Source of the DNA: Nectonema munidae
Taxonomy: Eukaryota; Nematomorpha; Nectonematoida; Nectonematidae
NCBI GenBank assembly: GCA_030549495.1
Contig: JAUIRK010001060.1
Coordinates: 403,501-467,500, forward strand
DNA length: 64,000 nucleotides
Direction of reading: 5' to 3'
Of this stretch, positions 38,959-50,176 are shown piece by piece. The number at the start of each line of letters is the position of its first letter. Position 1 is the stretch's first letter. The position numbers and the translations under genes were made by a program. The notes beneath the pieces are model-generated. The model did not search any database. It had not been told where the DNA came from and was given only the letters and a program-made list of their open reading frames with translations.

Positions 38959-41900
38959 CTACAATACGAAAAAAGTTGCTAGAAGTCTCTTAAGAGAGCG
39001 AAACAAATAGGAATATAAGTGGTACATAATTGTTTGGATAAGGTATACAATTTGACAATCTAAATACACGATTAAATCCGCCATAAAATATATTTTAAAA
39101 CAAATTTTTGAACATTACTTAAAGTATTTGAATATTACTAATCAAATTTTTAGCTTTCAAATTATATGTTTATACTTTTCCAAATTTTATATTGTTGATG
39201 AATTTAAAAAGATTTTTGACAAAAATTCCAAAACATAAAATCCATTTTCTACTTTTTTATACTCAAATTCCTATAGTGATCTGGGATAGCTGTTTTAACG
39301 AAAAATTTTGATGATATTGATCACTAATGAAGTCGACAAGTTCTCATTCAGGCTTGCCCAAAGTGGTAAATATCTATCCTTTGGGGTCGATAAGAGTTTT
39401 CTGGGAGTTAATTATTGTTACATAGATGCTTAAAGGGGCTTGGTTATGTTATGGCGAATTAGATAAATATTCCGGCAGCAAAAAATCGAGATGTTTATGA
39501 AAGTTTTCTATTATTTGTATATAAAGAAAGAATAAAGTATTCTTTTAAGGTAACTTCCCATATGTTATTGCTCATGATCAGAAATGCGAAAAATGATTTC
39601 ATATTTTAATTCAATTTTTCTGGGGGCCAAGGAGAAATCAAATAATAATCTATGAAAACAGTTTGAGGAGATCGGTTCCAACTACTTGAATATTAAACTT
39701 GGCGTATTTGAATTTTGTAGAACAACTATTATTTTTTCCTTTTTTCAATCGAGTATAGACTGGAAAACGTCATGTAGTATTTTTACAACTTTTATAGTCA
39801 AGTTAGTATAGTGAAGAACAATTTTAGTATATAATGTAGGTATTTTAATATCAACATCTTTTTATTTGTTATTAATAAGATATTTAGAATAAAATATTCA
39901 TGAGATTTATATTGTTCTAATCTTTCTCTAATGTTTGGAATTGCAAAAAAAAATATTCAACAAAGATTCACATGTGTATTATTACTTTTTGCAAGTTTGA
40001 AGTGAAAAACTTCAAATGAATGAAACACTCAACTCTTTAAAAAAAATTTTTTTAAATAAAAATAATTCCAAATTTGGTTGAAATCAGTAAAGTAAGCATT
40101 AAAAAATGATCATTTTGAAACTTTCTTTTTGCAATATTGAGAGCACGCGATTTTCTTTCTTTTGTTGATGCTAAACGAAGTAAAAGTTCCATAAATTAGC
40201 GGTGTTTTTTTAATTTTTAGTTTTTAAATAGCACTTTTTATATAAAGCAGGTTAAAAATAAAAATAAAACAAAAAGCGCAAGAATCTTTTTCACAATGTT
40301 GTAAATATGTAACTAAAGTAAAATTAATATTTTTGAAAAGTTTTATTTTATAAATGAGATGATTTTGCATACACCCTCAAAATCAATCTAATAATTATTT
40401 CTGAATATGCATATGAGTATTTGTAATTTGTCAAGTAAACTTTTAATTTGTAATGTTTTTCTAATTTATTAAAAATTTGCAAAATCATTTGTCTGTTTGT
40501 TAAAACAGGAAATTACATATGATAAATATTTAAACTGTGCTGTACACGAAATCCAATCACATAAAAAATAAATCTGTCTATTTATTAAAAAAATCAATAT
40601 TATCGAACAATAGTTTAAAAACAAATTCAGGAAATTCCGTGGCTTTTGACGTGCCTATATATCAAAGCAATAGGAAATACGTTACCCTTGGAAAGCCATT
40701 CAAGACCACTGGAGTGATGGCTTTAAAAACACTCTTTTTTTCTCTTAAAATTTAGTTAACTTATGTAAGAGAGCTGAATGATTATTTTGAATTGATCAAA
40801 AAGTCCAATGAAATATTTCTTTATGGACTTGTATTTAATTAAAAAAAACTAAAAAAATTTTTTAAAAAATGTCGTTAAAAACGAAAAGACATTTTTCACG
40901 GTATAAAAAGCGGAAATAAAAGTGAATCGTTGATGCTAATTTAGAAATTCTAGTTAAATCGAAAATAGGAAAATCAGGCTAAACCTTCGTAATTCACTTG
41001 GCCGTCGCCATCATAGTCGGCGTCTCTTATCATCTCATCGACTTCATCATTCGTCAACTTTTCGCCCAAGTTCGTCATGACGTGGCGAAGTTCGCTAGCG
41101 CTAATGAAGCCATTTCCATCCTTGTCAAACACGCGAAACGCTTCCCGAGTTTCTTCCTCTCCATCCGCTTCCTTCATTTGCGCCGCCATGATTGCTATGA
41201 AGTTTGCGTAGTTTAAGTGGCCATTTCCTGAAAAGAGTAAAGAGCACATGCCCAATTCATTCTATGAAAAAAGATGGCGACATTTCTCAAACAAGTCCTT
41301 TTGTCTGAAAAAAATAATGGGCCTTTGATTAAAACAAATGGCGCTGATACAAAAGTTTTCCAAAAAGACATTATTTGTAAAAATTTATTTCAGTCATAAA
41401 AAAGCAAGTAAGAATATTTATCGATGCGTAAAGAACTCTTAAATCTTTGTTTGTTGCATTCATCTTTTCATTTTTTTATTCAGGTATATCCTTTCTAAAG
41501 CAAGGACTCTTGCATAATTTGTTTTATTAAATTAAGGGAGCTTTTATTTGAATCTTTTCACTTGGCATATCTATCTTATAAGCAGCATTTTTTGATTTTG
41601 GGCATGACAAAATTTCCATTTTCTTTCAAATTTTCTAGAATTTTATTGCTTTGACTAATCTTTAATTTGATCTTAACTGAATTAAAAAATCTTAGAGATT
41701 TTGAGCTGTTCTAAGCAGATTAAACTACGATTTTTGTTTCAAAACAAGTGTTATATTTTTTTTGACATTTTAACAAAACTTTCAAGGTAAAAAGTGTGTG
41801 TAAAATGATTTCTTTGTTAGTTTTACGCGCTACATGTCAAGATCTAAGTGTGCCAGTTGCAAATTATGTTAAAACTGCAGTGCTCGGCTAATCAGTGCGT

Positions 41901-44552
41901 TGGCTAACAGAAGGAAAATTTGTCAATCTTGACTTCGAGATGAAATAAAGTTTTTATGGTGATTTTCAAAAAAAGAAAGTTGTTGAAGCTCATTTCAAAA
42001 ATGAAGAAGGCTGTGTGAACTAAGCCAGGATTCTAGAGCAGCTGAGCAAATGAATCTTTAAATTTCAAGGGAAAGAATCCCATATTCTCTCTTTTGAAGA
42101 GAGTATACAAGCATTCGTTTTTAGAAAGATCGCGTCATGTTTGAAAAAGTTTGAGGATTGATCGAAGCGTTCTAGCTCCATCTCTACCAATCCCTTAAGA
42201 ATGAGATTACTAAACCCTTTCCTTCTCTACAAGGAGATTAATGAGAAATCTAATATGTACTGAACTTGATGCATCTTGCATTCCAGATAAAATCCAAGAT
42301 GAATTGGTAGATTAGAAATGATTCTTCTGAAATTACTCAATTCTCGTTTGCTTTGCAACAGTCATACTCTAAAGTCAGCTTTGTAGTCCTCTTCATCCGT
42401 GTTACATTTCTTTCTACCTAGACTAATGAGGAAGGCTTTTTTTGTTTCTTGATAATTTTAAAAAATAAAAAATCTAAGAATGTTGTAAAAGAAGAATATC
42501 TAAAGAGGCAAATTAATTTGAAGCACTTTTTTAAAAGATGAGAAAGGTCAATTTAAATCAGAATGAACAAAATCACTCGAGTTCCATAAGGTATTAATTT
42601 ATATTTTATGGATTCTTTTGAACGAAAGAATCTAAAAAATGGAAGTAATGAAAACGCTTATAGAGATATATTTTAGTAGAGAATAGCTGTGCCTATTGTT
42701 ATATGGAAGAAATTGATTAAACAGAAATACACATTAAGTTTGAAAAAATACAGCGCTTCATATCCGAAACATTCCATTTTTGGAACATTGGAACTAAAAA
42801 GCATTTTATCTATACAAAAAAAGAAGAAGTTTTTCAAAATATGAAAAGTAAATAAAATAATTTCTATATAATTTGATTGATAAAATAATAATGCTATTTT
42901 AACTAAAAAATATGTTTTAACTTGTAAAATTGTAGAATTGGCTTTAAAAAAACAAAGTTTTAAAGAAAAAGGCGACATTAAAACGCGTTCATTTTTTAAT
43001 ATAAAAAAATTAGTACGAATTTGGTTAAAGCACTTTTATTTGCATATACCACTAATTTTCTGAAATATTTTCTACTACTAGTTATTTTCTTTTACTGAAA
43101 CAAATGAATCAGATCAACTTTTGGAGATTGTAAGGCATTATTTCTTCTTTTCATGAATTAATGAGTTTGGAGAAAAATCAACTTAATTTAAATCTTCGCC
43201 GAGGTACGATATAAGTCTCTTTAACTTCTTACAAGCGTTTTTTCAATATTTGTAAAATCTGTCAGGAGAAAAACAGAGATCATTGGCTGATGCATTGGCT
43301 TCATGTTGAGAAGTAAACTACGTGAGTAATGAAAAGTAATGAGAAAACAGATTCCTTCTCACTTTTTTTTGGATGCTTTATCAACGTAACACTTTTAGAC
43401 ATTCTCAAATAAACTGCAAAATGGATTAAAACTTTGAAACAATTTGATAACCTAAATCCGAAAAATGACTTGAATTGGCATACTTAATTTAGTATAAAAG
43501 GTTTTATAATATTTTTTATATTTTCTTATCCTGGTTTTCTTCCTCCGAAGAATTCAAAGGTTTTTACGGTTAGGTAGTGCTCTGGCGACCCGATTCTAAC
43601 CTTGTTAGTAATCAAGCTATCACTAGGCAGGCATTAAGTTTGTTTCCCAAATTGGGAGCGTTTGCGTTAGGATTGTATCGTTCACTCAGCTGTATTTATA
43701 TATCTGAAACATACATTCTTGTAAAATAATATATATAACAAAGTATGCACTAAAAAGGGCCGGTAGGAGTTTAGTGGGGTGGAAAGTCCAGGTAGACCTC
43801 AACATTCCGGGCGGGCCACGATATCCGAAAGGATGGGTACGAACGTCACAAACAATACTTAACTTAACCGTATAACTTGTTGATGGCTTGTCAGCGCCAC
43901 TTTTATTTGCATTTATTATGAAGTTTGCTGATTTAATCATTTTATATGTAAGTTTCATAACATTTAAATTAATTTTGAATGATTTTTAGTAACTTTACTG
44001 AAATGTATCAAAAATAAGAAAGTTATTTGAGCTGTAGTAATTTTAAGTGCCGTTAAGATTACTTGTATTTTCTGATTTTACCAACTGAATAAGACTGAAT
44101 ATTAAAATATTTCATGAAAGTTTTGACGACATGCTAATTAAATTCTAAGGAGGGGAACAGGGGGTATTTATTTTCCCATTCCCTTGCTCTCCCATACTTC
44201 TCCTCTTTATTATGGTATTTTGTCTCTCTGGCTTATAGAAATGAGGGTATTTTTGAAAATCTATGATAAATAGGGAATTTATTAAAACGGCAATATTGTC
44301 TAGACCGCAAAAATTGTCAGTCACAAAGCAACTTGAATTTAGACAAGTTTGAGTGTGTGTGTGTGGGTGTGTGTCTGTGCGTATTAAGAACGACTTTCAT
44401 AAAGTTACCGAAAGAGTTGACTTCATTGATCAACTTTTGGAGTTCTTTTTCAGTTGGATTTTGTCCGAGTGAATGAATTATTTTGCCAAACTCTTTCACA
44501 GATATGATGCCATCATGATCTTTGTCAAACATGTCAAAGGCTTCCCTGAATT
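38924..44552 (-). CDS. Divergent calmodulin-like gene, 5' end not found (three exons)
   Basis: Joining 44552-44409, 41227-40985 and 38958-38924 on the minus strand gives an unbroken reading frame. It is collinear and gap-free with calmodulin from residue E11 to residue 146, then ends in STSR and TGA where calmodulin ends in AK. Calmodulin is a small cytosolic and nuclear Ca2+ sensor that binds and switches many target enzymes and channels. EF-hand loops 1 (DKDHDG), 3 (DKDGNG) and 4 (DYDGDG) keep their ligands. Loop 2 ([12 protein letters not shown]) has lost the acidic residues at positions 1, 3 and 12. The Met residues that grip targets are kept in the C-lobe (109, 124, 144, 145), but 36, 51 and 71 are Ile or Leu in the N-lobe. 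Lys115 is kept. Introns fall in the codons for E11, G59 and E140, all phase 1. The exon(s) for the start codon and about ten residues should lie above 44,560. They could be too diverged to spot or outside the window. Intact splice sites argue for a live paralogue. Confidence 0.88.
38959..40984 (-). other. Last intron of the calmodulin-like gene (~2.0 kb)
   Basis: Donor GTTTAG (weak, but GT present) and acceptor ATTGTAG. It is AT-rich. A 72-codon + strand open frame at 40,537-40,755 is not recognised and is probably chance. No other feature seen. Confidence 0.75.
40985..41227 (-). CDS. Calmodulin-like gene, exon for EF-hands 2-4 (243 bp)
   Basis: It begins at GAAATGG after CTCTTTTCAG and ends at GAAG before GTTTAG. 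It covers G59 to the first base of E140. Without the downstream splice the frame would run on for LA and stop, which explains an apparent early C-terminus. In the vertebrate calmodulin genes as I recall them, the same stretch is split into two exons of 107 and 136 bp, sum 243, so this gene lacks that intron. EF-hand 2 is degenerate. EF-hands 3 and 4 are near-identical to calmodulin, including [13 protein letters not shown] and the [13 protein letters not shown] helix. Confidence 0.92.
43545..43900. other. GC-richer patch within the intron, origin unknown
   Basis: This stretch contrasts with its AT-rich surroundings. It holds GGCGACCCGATTC near 43,584, GGGAGCGTTTGCG, and GGGCGGGCCACG near 43,811. 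TGGCGACCC resembles the primer-binding site next to the LTR of some Ty3/gypsy-type retrotransposons, so a decayed LTR fragment is one possibility. I could not define LTR ends or coding sequence, and leave it unassigned. Confidence 0.3.
44348..44381. repeat. Imperfect (GT)n microsatellite in intron
   Basis: GAGTGTGTGTGTGTGGGTGT followed by GTGTCTGTGCG, about 30 bp downstream of the splice donor of the EF-hand 1 exon. Confidence 0.85.
44409..44552 (-). CDS. Calmodulin-like gene, EF-hand 1 exon (144 bp)
   Basis: The acceptor TTGTTTAG (44560-44553) precedes AATTC, which completes the codon for E11. The donor is G followed by GTAACTTT from 44408. The exon encodes E11 to the first base of G59. Its 144-bp length is the same as the corresponding exon I recall for vertebrate calmodulin genes. 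It holds EF-hand 1 with an intact loop (D, D, D, Glu at position 12), the SLGQNPTE linker and the entering helix of EF-hand 2. Confidence 0.9.
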
Positions 44553-46660
44553 CTAAACAATTTCATTTCACATTAAAATCCACCTTTATCCACGTATGTA
44601 AGATGTTTCGTACTCAACACGTTTCGTAAGCGGTTTCAGGCCTTTCTTAACGAAGATATTTTCCGACATATTACGAACAAGATTTAAACATCCAAATGAA
44701 GATCGGTCTTAAGACAAATTCGGGTAGAGAGGAAGAATATAATAATGGTTTCCTTAATGTATGTCCACATGTATTTAAAACTAAAAAAAATATTAATTAA
44801 ATTTAATAAATGTTAAAGTATGTTTAAATCAGACTCTTTTAGGATCTCATTCTTTTATATGCACCTTATTTGCATTCTTTCAATATATTTTTTAATCTCT
44901 TATCATTTGAGTGACACTAATTAGCGGTTTAATTAGTCTTGAATGTGCTCAACTACTGAATTTTTAGTAACTTTACTGTAATTTTTTATTTTAAATTGTA
45001 CATTTTTTTCAATAAATTCTTCTTCTTCTTTGAACCTCTGCAATCACTGGTAGTTTGTGCTTAGATATAATTAGCAAGTCCTTAAATTAAATAATTATGT
45101 AAAAGGGGGTGTTGAAAAGCTTTCCTGATTATTGATTGAAAGAAATATACGCGTCTTTAAGATGAAAGAGTAATAAAAAAATTCAGAGAAATATTTTCTT
45201 CCCAAATTTACAATAATAAAATGATCTTGATCCTCATTGAGAGTAAAATTAGAAAAGAAAGAGTCAGAAAAGCTTAGTGAAAAGTGAAATTGAAAGATTA
45301 TTTGGATTATCTTGTTATAACATACGCAGTTAAAAATTAAATAAAAAATTGTCCTAGAGGAAGAAAAAATTGAAGGTAAATATTAAAAACATTTTAAATT
45401 GAAAATTTTACATAAAAAAATGATGAATAACTTATGTCATTTTTATGGAAAAATAAATTGACAAATGAATTGATACAATTTATAATGTAAATTGTAGAAT
45501 TTTTTTGTTAAGATAATAAGAACTGAAACAAGGTAAATTTATATTTTTGCCAAAAACACTTTTTTTGCAATTATTTAGATTCTGTATAATTTATCAGACA
45601 TATTCGTGTTTATTTTTAAACACAATTCGGTCTTGAATAAATTTTCTTAAACAGTTTTACCATAAAAAAATGACCTTGAAACATCGAGACATGGATTAAA
45701 TCCTATAGGAATATAAATCTTTTAAGGATCATGTTTTGAAAACGAATCATTTGCTATCTTTTAAAATGAGCTTTTTTTTAATATAATTCTAAACAAATTT
45801 TTTCATTTTATGGGATACTAATGCCCCATTGAACTTGAAAGGATTAGAAGAAATATCAAAAATGAAATAAAAATGCCATATGAATAAATTAGATAAAGTG
45901 AATTTCAAAAAAGATATTTAACAAAATATTGAACTAATTAAAAATGTACAAAATATTGAACTAATTAAAAATATTGACTTTTTAAAGAAAAAAATTGACT
46001 TAATTGACGTAATAAAATGTTTAAATTAAAAAATGAAGATATTTAGTGTATCAGTTCTTCAACCAATCTCAAAAACGTTCACCGAGAAAAATGGAGTTTA
46101 TTGGCTTTAACTCATATTATACGACTATTTAGCTAGTCCCAAAATAGCTACTTCTGAAAAAACTTGACCAAAATAGTTAATTTGGGACTGGTCATATAAT
46201 TGTCTGTTTCGACTAGGGAAAATTAGGTTTGGAAGAACACGATGATCATAATTTGTTTTTTTACAATATAAAACATTTTTATTTTTATTAATTTCTTTTT
46301 ACACCAGAAATATTCCTATTCATTATAAAAATGATGGGAAACTGTTCTCTTGAGAGGATTTCTATTTCTAGGTTTACAAAAGTAGTAAAGCTAATGAGAT
46401 ACTTTAATTAAAATTTATATAACATTAAAAAGGAGGTCGTATGTGCTAACATCAACGTCAAAACTTTTATATGGAGAAAGTTAAAGAATCAATACAATCT
46501 ATTTAAAATTCATAAGGCAAGGTTTTGTTAAAAAATCTTAACTATATTTATTCAATATTTGATGATATAGGTAATGCCACGTAAAAATTCAAATGTTGAA
46601 ATTTCTTCATTTTGGAGTTTATGTTTTAAACTTTGAATCCTTCCATTCATTTCTTTGGCT
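44553..46660. other. AT-rich DNA upstream of the calmodulin-like exons
   Basis: The short exon for calmodulin residues 1-10 and the first exon are expected on the minus strand here or further right. I searched by eye for TEEQ- and DQLT-type coding with a following donor and found none. The interval otherwise shows a 27-bp direct duplication at 45,921-45,973 and many A/T runs. Confidence 0.5.
45921..45973. repeat. 27-bp direct duplication
   Basis: ACAAAATATTGAACTAATTA followed by AAAATGT occurs at 45,921. Its first 25 bases recur at 45,948, head to tail. Confidence 0.85.
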
Positions 46661-47073
46661 TTTTTACTTTCTAGTAAAAAAGATAAATAAGCAAGCAGTC
46701 AGACAACTTAGTTCTTTGCATACTTTCTTCCTGATGAATGCCTCTTGAAAACCACCATAACGAAAGATGTGGGGAATCATATAGGGTCTGAATTGCTCGG
46801 TGCCATCCTTCAAGCTTGTTCGTGGTTCTTGGTAAACAATCACTCGACCTTTGTTCAAGACTCCAAATTATTGTTGAAAATAAAGGCTGCTTTCTCCTTC
46901 CTCCTGTTCTTTCTTCAAAATGACAGTATCATTCTTCCAACGCTTGCTCAATTTGAAGAGCTTCAAGGGAAACCAGCAATTCTTCAAATGCTTTAGTTAT
47001 TTCATCTGGGGGTAGGAATGCTAATTGCGCAAGCAATTAACAATAAAGTCGAAAGTTTGCATCATTTACATAA

Positions 47074-47505
47074 CTAATCGTTGTTAGACCAATACTTCAA
47101 ATTTTGCTCCAAATCGCCTGTGAAAGATGGAAAAAAGATCCATTCATCGCAAAGTAGAAAACTTTCTTTAGCATTCCCTGTTGCAATTGTTTTAAAATTT
47201 TCTGTTAAGTTTATCTCTGTAAGCGATTTCGGTTCGGGAGTGTAGAGCCTCTTTCCTTTTTGGCATGCAAGCCGAATTTTCACAATCAATACCTTACGTA
47301 ATGTTTTAGTGAACACCTCCTGTATTACCTCATTCTTCGCTTTAATTCGTCGCCCACATTTTCCTAAACAAAAGGAATTTTTTAAAAAAAATTTTTTCCT
47401 TTCTTCACGCTTCCAATAAATAGCTGGGCTTTTTTTGTCAAGAGTATAAGGATAGCATTTGTACAGTAGTTGTCTTCCTCCAAGTTTAATAAGAGTATAT
47501 TCCAT
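47074..47505 (-). pseudogene. Possible FLYWCH-type zinc-finger fragment
   Basis: A 143-codon open frame. Near its start it has GGRQLLYKCYPYTLD (residues 9-23), then YW (30-31), then CLGKC and basic residues (46-57). This resembles the FLYWCH domain pattern, a Gly-rich start, Tyr-x-Tyr, a Trp and two Cys, found in DNA-binding proteins and in MULE-related transposon proteins of invertebrates. The His pair that completes the Zn site is not evident, and the 86 residues after it are not recognised. Past the stop at 47,074 the minus strand has further open pieces (46,664-46,858) that could be a decayed continuation. I see no inverted repeats bounding it. It may be a transposon remnant, or the similarity may be chance. 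Confidence 0.35.
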
Positions 47506-49355
47506 TAGAAATTAGAAAACGTATACTGTTTGCAACTAAAAGTAATTAAGCATTAATATCATATAATTAGGCGTTAATCGGACATAATTAAGCTTAATTG
47601 CTCATATCATTTAGCTTAGAGTAAATAAACAAAAAAGTCATTTCTTGAGTAAATATCAAAAAAGCTTATTTCCTCCGAGCACCTTCACTCTTTGAGTTAC
47701 ACTTTCAACAAAAAGAGCTGTTCGCCAAAATAACTTTAAAATGTCAAACAACTCTTCTTCTGTACTGTCTGAATAGGAATTGTTGTTTTGACATTATGTT
47801 CTTCTGTGAAACATCAGGTCACGTGTGCTCTCTATTTGTACCAAATGGGAGATAGGTTGAAGCAGTAAATGTTGGCGGAAATGGAAGGAAGGCGAAGCGT
47901 GCATGACGAAATGATGTTGATGAGACTTATGGCAAGAATATGTTCCAGAATAGTGAGATCTGCGATGACGTATTTAAGCCATGATTTTGGTGTTTGAAGA
48001 AAAAAGACGAGACGAAGTAACAAAATTTTAATGATGGATCAGGATATGTTCTCGCATTACATCCAAAAGTGTCAGTCCAATTTAAGTGCAGAAGTGTTTT
48101 CAGAGATGGAATAGCTAAAGTAATCTGCGCTAACGAGTTCAGTTGCGGGTAAAATAATAATGCCGGTGTTAGCAAGTACCGGTGAAGATGATTTTTAGGG
48201 ATGCAGGTAAGTTTTAGTGGATTTTGCGAATACTTCCGATGTGCCTAGGCTGTTGAAGCAAGCCTTGCTGTTATGGACATATCTCGAGAAAGAAAACAAG
48301 GATTGCTTCCGTGCGTAGGTTATCCCGGGAAAAAGAAGAAGAGAGAGATCCTTCAAATGATGGAAAGATGTGAAAACATTGGTCTCAAAGAAAGCGATTC
48401 ACAAGAAGGAAATGGTGTAGACTATTTAAAAGGAAATACCTTTGTCAGGCTGATATGATAATCCTCTTTTGCAGAAAATGGAAGAATTTGAGTTTGTGTG
48501 TACGTACATGCTTCATTTATCAAGGATCTTTGTTTGAACGATTTCACAATGTGCGTAAAACTCTACAAGAAATACGGGTTTCTTTGACAACATCCAAACG
48601 CGCGAAGAAGTAAACTTGTAAACCAGTGCACTACTAAATGTTTCCAAGGGACATGCTTAAACCTCATTCAAGTATTCCTATTTCATGTTCTTCACTCAAA
48701 TCTACTCAAAAGATCTCTACCAGTTGGGTAAAAACTGAGGTGGATTTTGACTTTGATTCTAAGGAAGAAGAGTTGTGATTCATATATCTGTGTACAAGAT
48801 GTTATAAGTTAATATTCCTACTGTATACTTCGAGTAATACCCTAGATAAGCATTCATTCAAACAGCTCTTTTATATACACTATTCAGAAAGACTTAATTT
48901 TAGAAAAACATATTATAGCCGCGGTAAAGGCGTTCAGACTCTCTCATCACAATGAATACAGTAAAAAAAATTAGACTCATAAGTTATGGTTGCTTGATCA
49001 TAAGTATATGGAAGAGATATCCTGAGTCTTTGTTTTTTTTCAAAATAGCATTTGCATAGGTAAACTCAGCTCCTACAAGGTAAGTAGTCGGAAACGATGA
49101 CATCAATTATGAAAGTTTAACAATTTTAAACTAATATCCCCTGAAAGGACCTTTTTGATGTGACAGATCCCTTGAATTTTGCTAACGATTTTAACTGGTC
49201 GGTACCGATAACATTAGTGCTTCATGCTAGTCAAGTGTGACTTCCATTTGTATGATAACAAAGTTTACGCAAAAGAAGAATGTTTTAGTGAGGAAGATAT
49301 GAGTATCAGAATTGAAGCTGTTTTGCGAAAAGTTGAAACAATTTTATAAATCATG
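47506..49355. other. Intergenic region without recognised genes
   Basis: Slightly less AT-rich in 47.8-48.5 kb. Open frames at 47,832-48,023 and 47,927-48,175 (minus) and 48,273-48,458 (+) show no motif I know. 48.5-49.3 kb has broken frames on + that may belong to the transposase relic beginning at 49.36 kb. Confidence 0.4.
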
Positions 49356-49592
49356 CTTGCTAATTGTTCTGCAGAGATATCTCTTTCCAGAGTAAAATGG
49401 ATAAAAAAATGACCTTCTTTCAACGATTTATCTCAAAAGACGAGCTGTATATTGCGATTAAATTATTTTGATCATCTTACTGATGAGTTAGCAATCAATC
49501 CAGAAAGCTCGGAAGAAGATCTTCTAACACTACTTCACTTGTTTGCCTACACGCAAGAAAGAAATCAACAAAGGATGATAAAAGTAAATTAA
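49356..49592 (+). pseudogene. hAT-type transposase C-terminal relic
   Basis: One frame, broken by a single TGA at about 49,404, runs from 49,356 to TAA at 49,590. It contains NCSAEISLSRVKWIKK, then LSQKTSCILRLNYF. I read this as the hAT C-terminal pattern S-A-E-x-S-F-S-x-L-K-x-I-K followed by MSQERLxxLAxL, as in the dimerisation region of hAT transposases and their domesticated relatives. It ends with an ordinary acidic tail. The catalytic domain is not visible upstream and no inverted termini were found. It differs in motif from the relics at 37.7 and 56.6 kb, so it is probably a different hAT lineage. Confidence 0.45.
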
Positions 49593-50176
49593 AAATTTAT
49601 GTTTTAAAATATAAAATATATATTATAGATAAATCAAATTGCTTTCTTTATTGAAAATTTAATTATTATAAATACTCACTTATCTCTAAATCTTTTTCAC
49701 ACTCGCACACACAATCCTTTTTCATTGTCAAAATATTTTATTTACAAAATCTCTTCTTTTTGATCGTTTAATAAAACTCATATGAAACATAAAAAAAGTA
49801 AACATTTTAAAAAAAAAAAAAGTTTTAAAAAGGCTTCACGTTCATTTTGTTCTTAATCCGCGTCTAAATTCACGTTAACAATTTGCGTCTGCAAAGAAGT
49901 GCCATCATTCAAGCGCCTTTCTATTTAAATATATATTATATCTTTTTTTTAAATAATAATTTTAATATTAATGAAAAGTTCATAAACTTACATTAATTAA
50001 ATTTATGTAATCTTCAAATTATTTCAAATGACATTTATCCAAAAAAAATTTGAATACTATAATATTGCCAATATATATTATATTCCATTTTAAGTCAATG
50101 CTTTTTTCATTTCGATGGTTTTTTTTACATAAAAAATGGGTTATATTTTATTTATACTAAATAAAGTATATGAATG
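49593..50176. other. AT-rich spacer
   Basis: A/T runs, including an A-rich tract near 49,810. No gene or structured repeat recognised. Confidence 0.5.

Larger units (their letters stand above)
41228..44408 (-). other. Intron of the calmodulin-like gene (~3.2 kb)
   Basis: GTAACT at the 5' end and CTCTTTTCAG at the 3' end. It is AT-rich, with a GT-type microsatellite just inside the donor and a less AT-rich patch at 43.55-43.90 kb. No complete gene is seen inside. Short open frames such as 42,673-42,978 and 43,686-43,958 (minus) have no recognised similarity. Confidence 0.8.

Noticed and set aside
40974-41255. Single-exon calmodulin fragment starting MGMCSLLF and ending YEGLA
   Set aside because: The first residues are intron sequence upstream of the acceptor at 41228, and LA-stop is intron sequence after the donor at 40984. 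Splicing gives the correct calmodulin sequence on both sides.
47750-47810. Calmodulin N-terminal exon (minus strand reads FTEEHNV)
   Set aside because: TEE matches, but an in-frame stop lies just upstream and no GT donor follows in phase 1.
49191-49215. Calmodulin N-terminal exon (minus strand reads TDQLKSLAKF)
   Set aside because: DQL matches residues 2-4, but TEEQ is absent and there is no donor in the required phase 31 bp after an acceptor.
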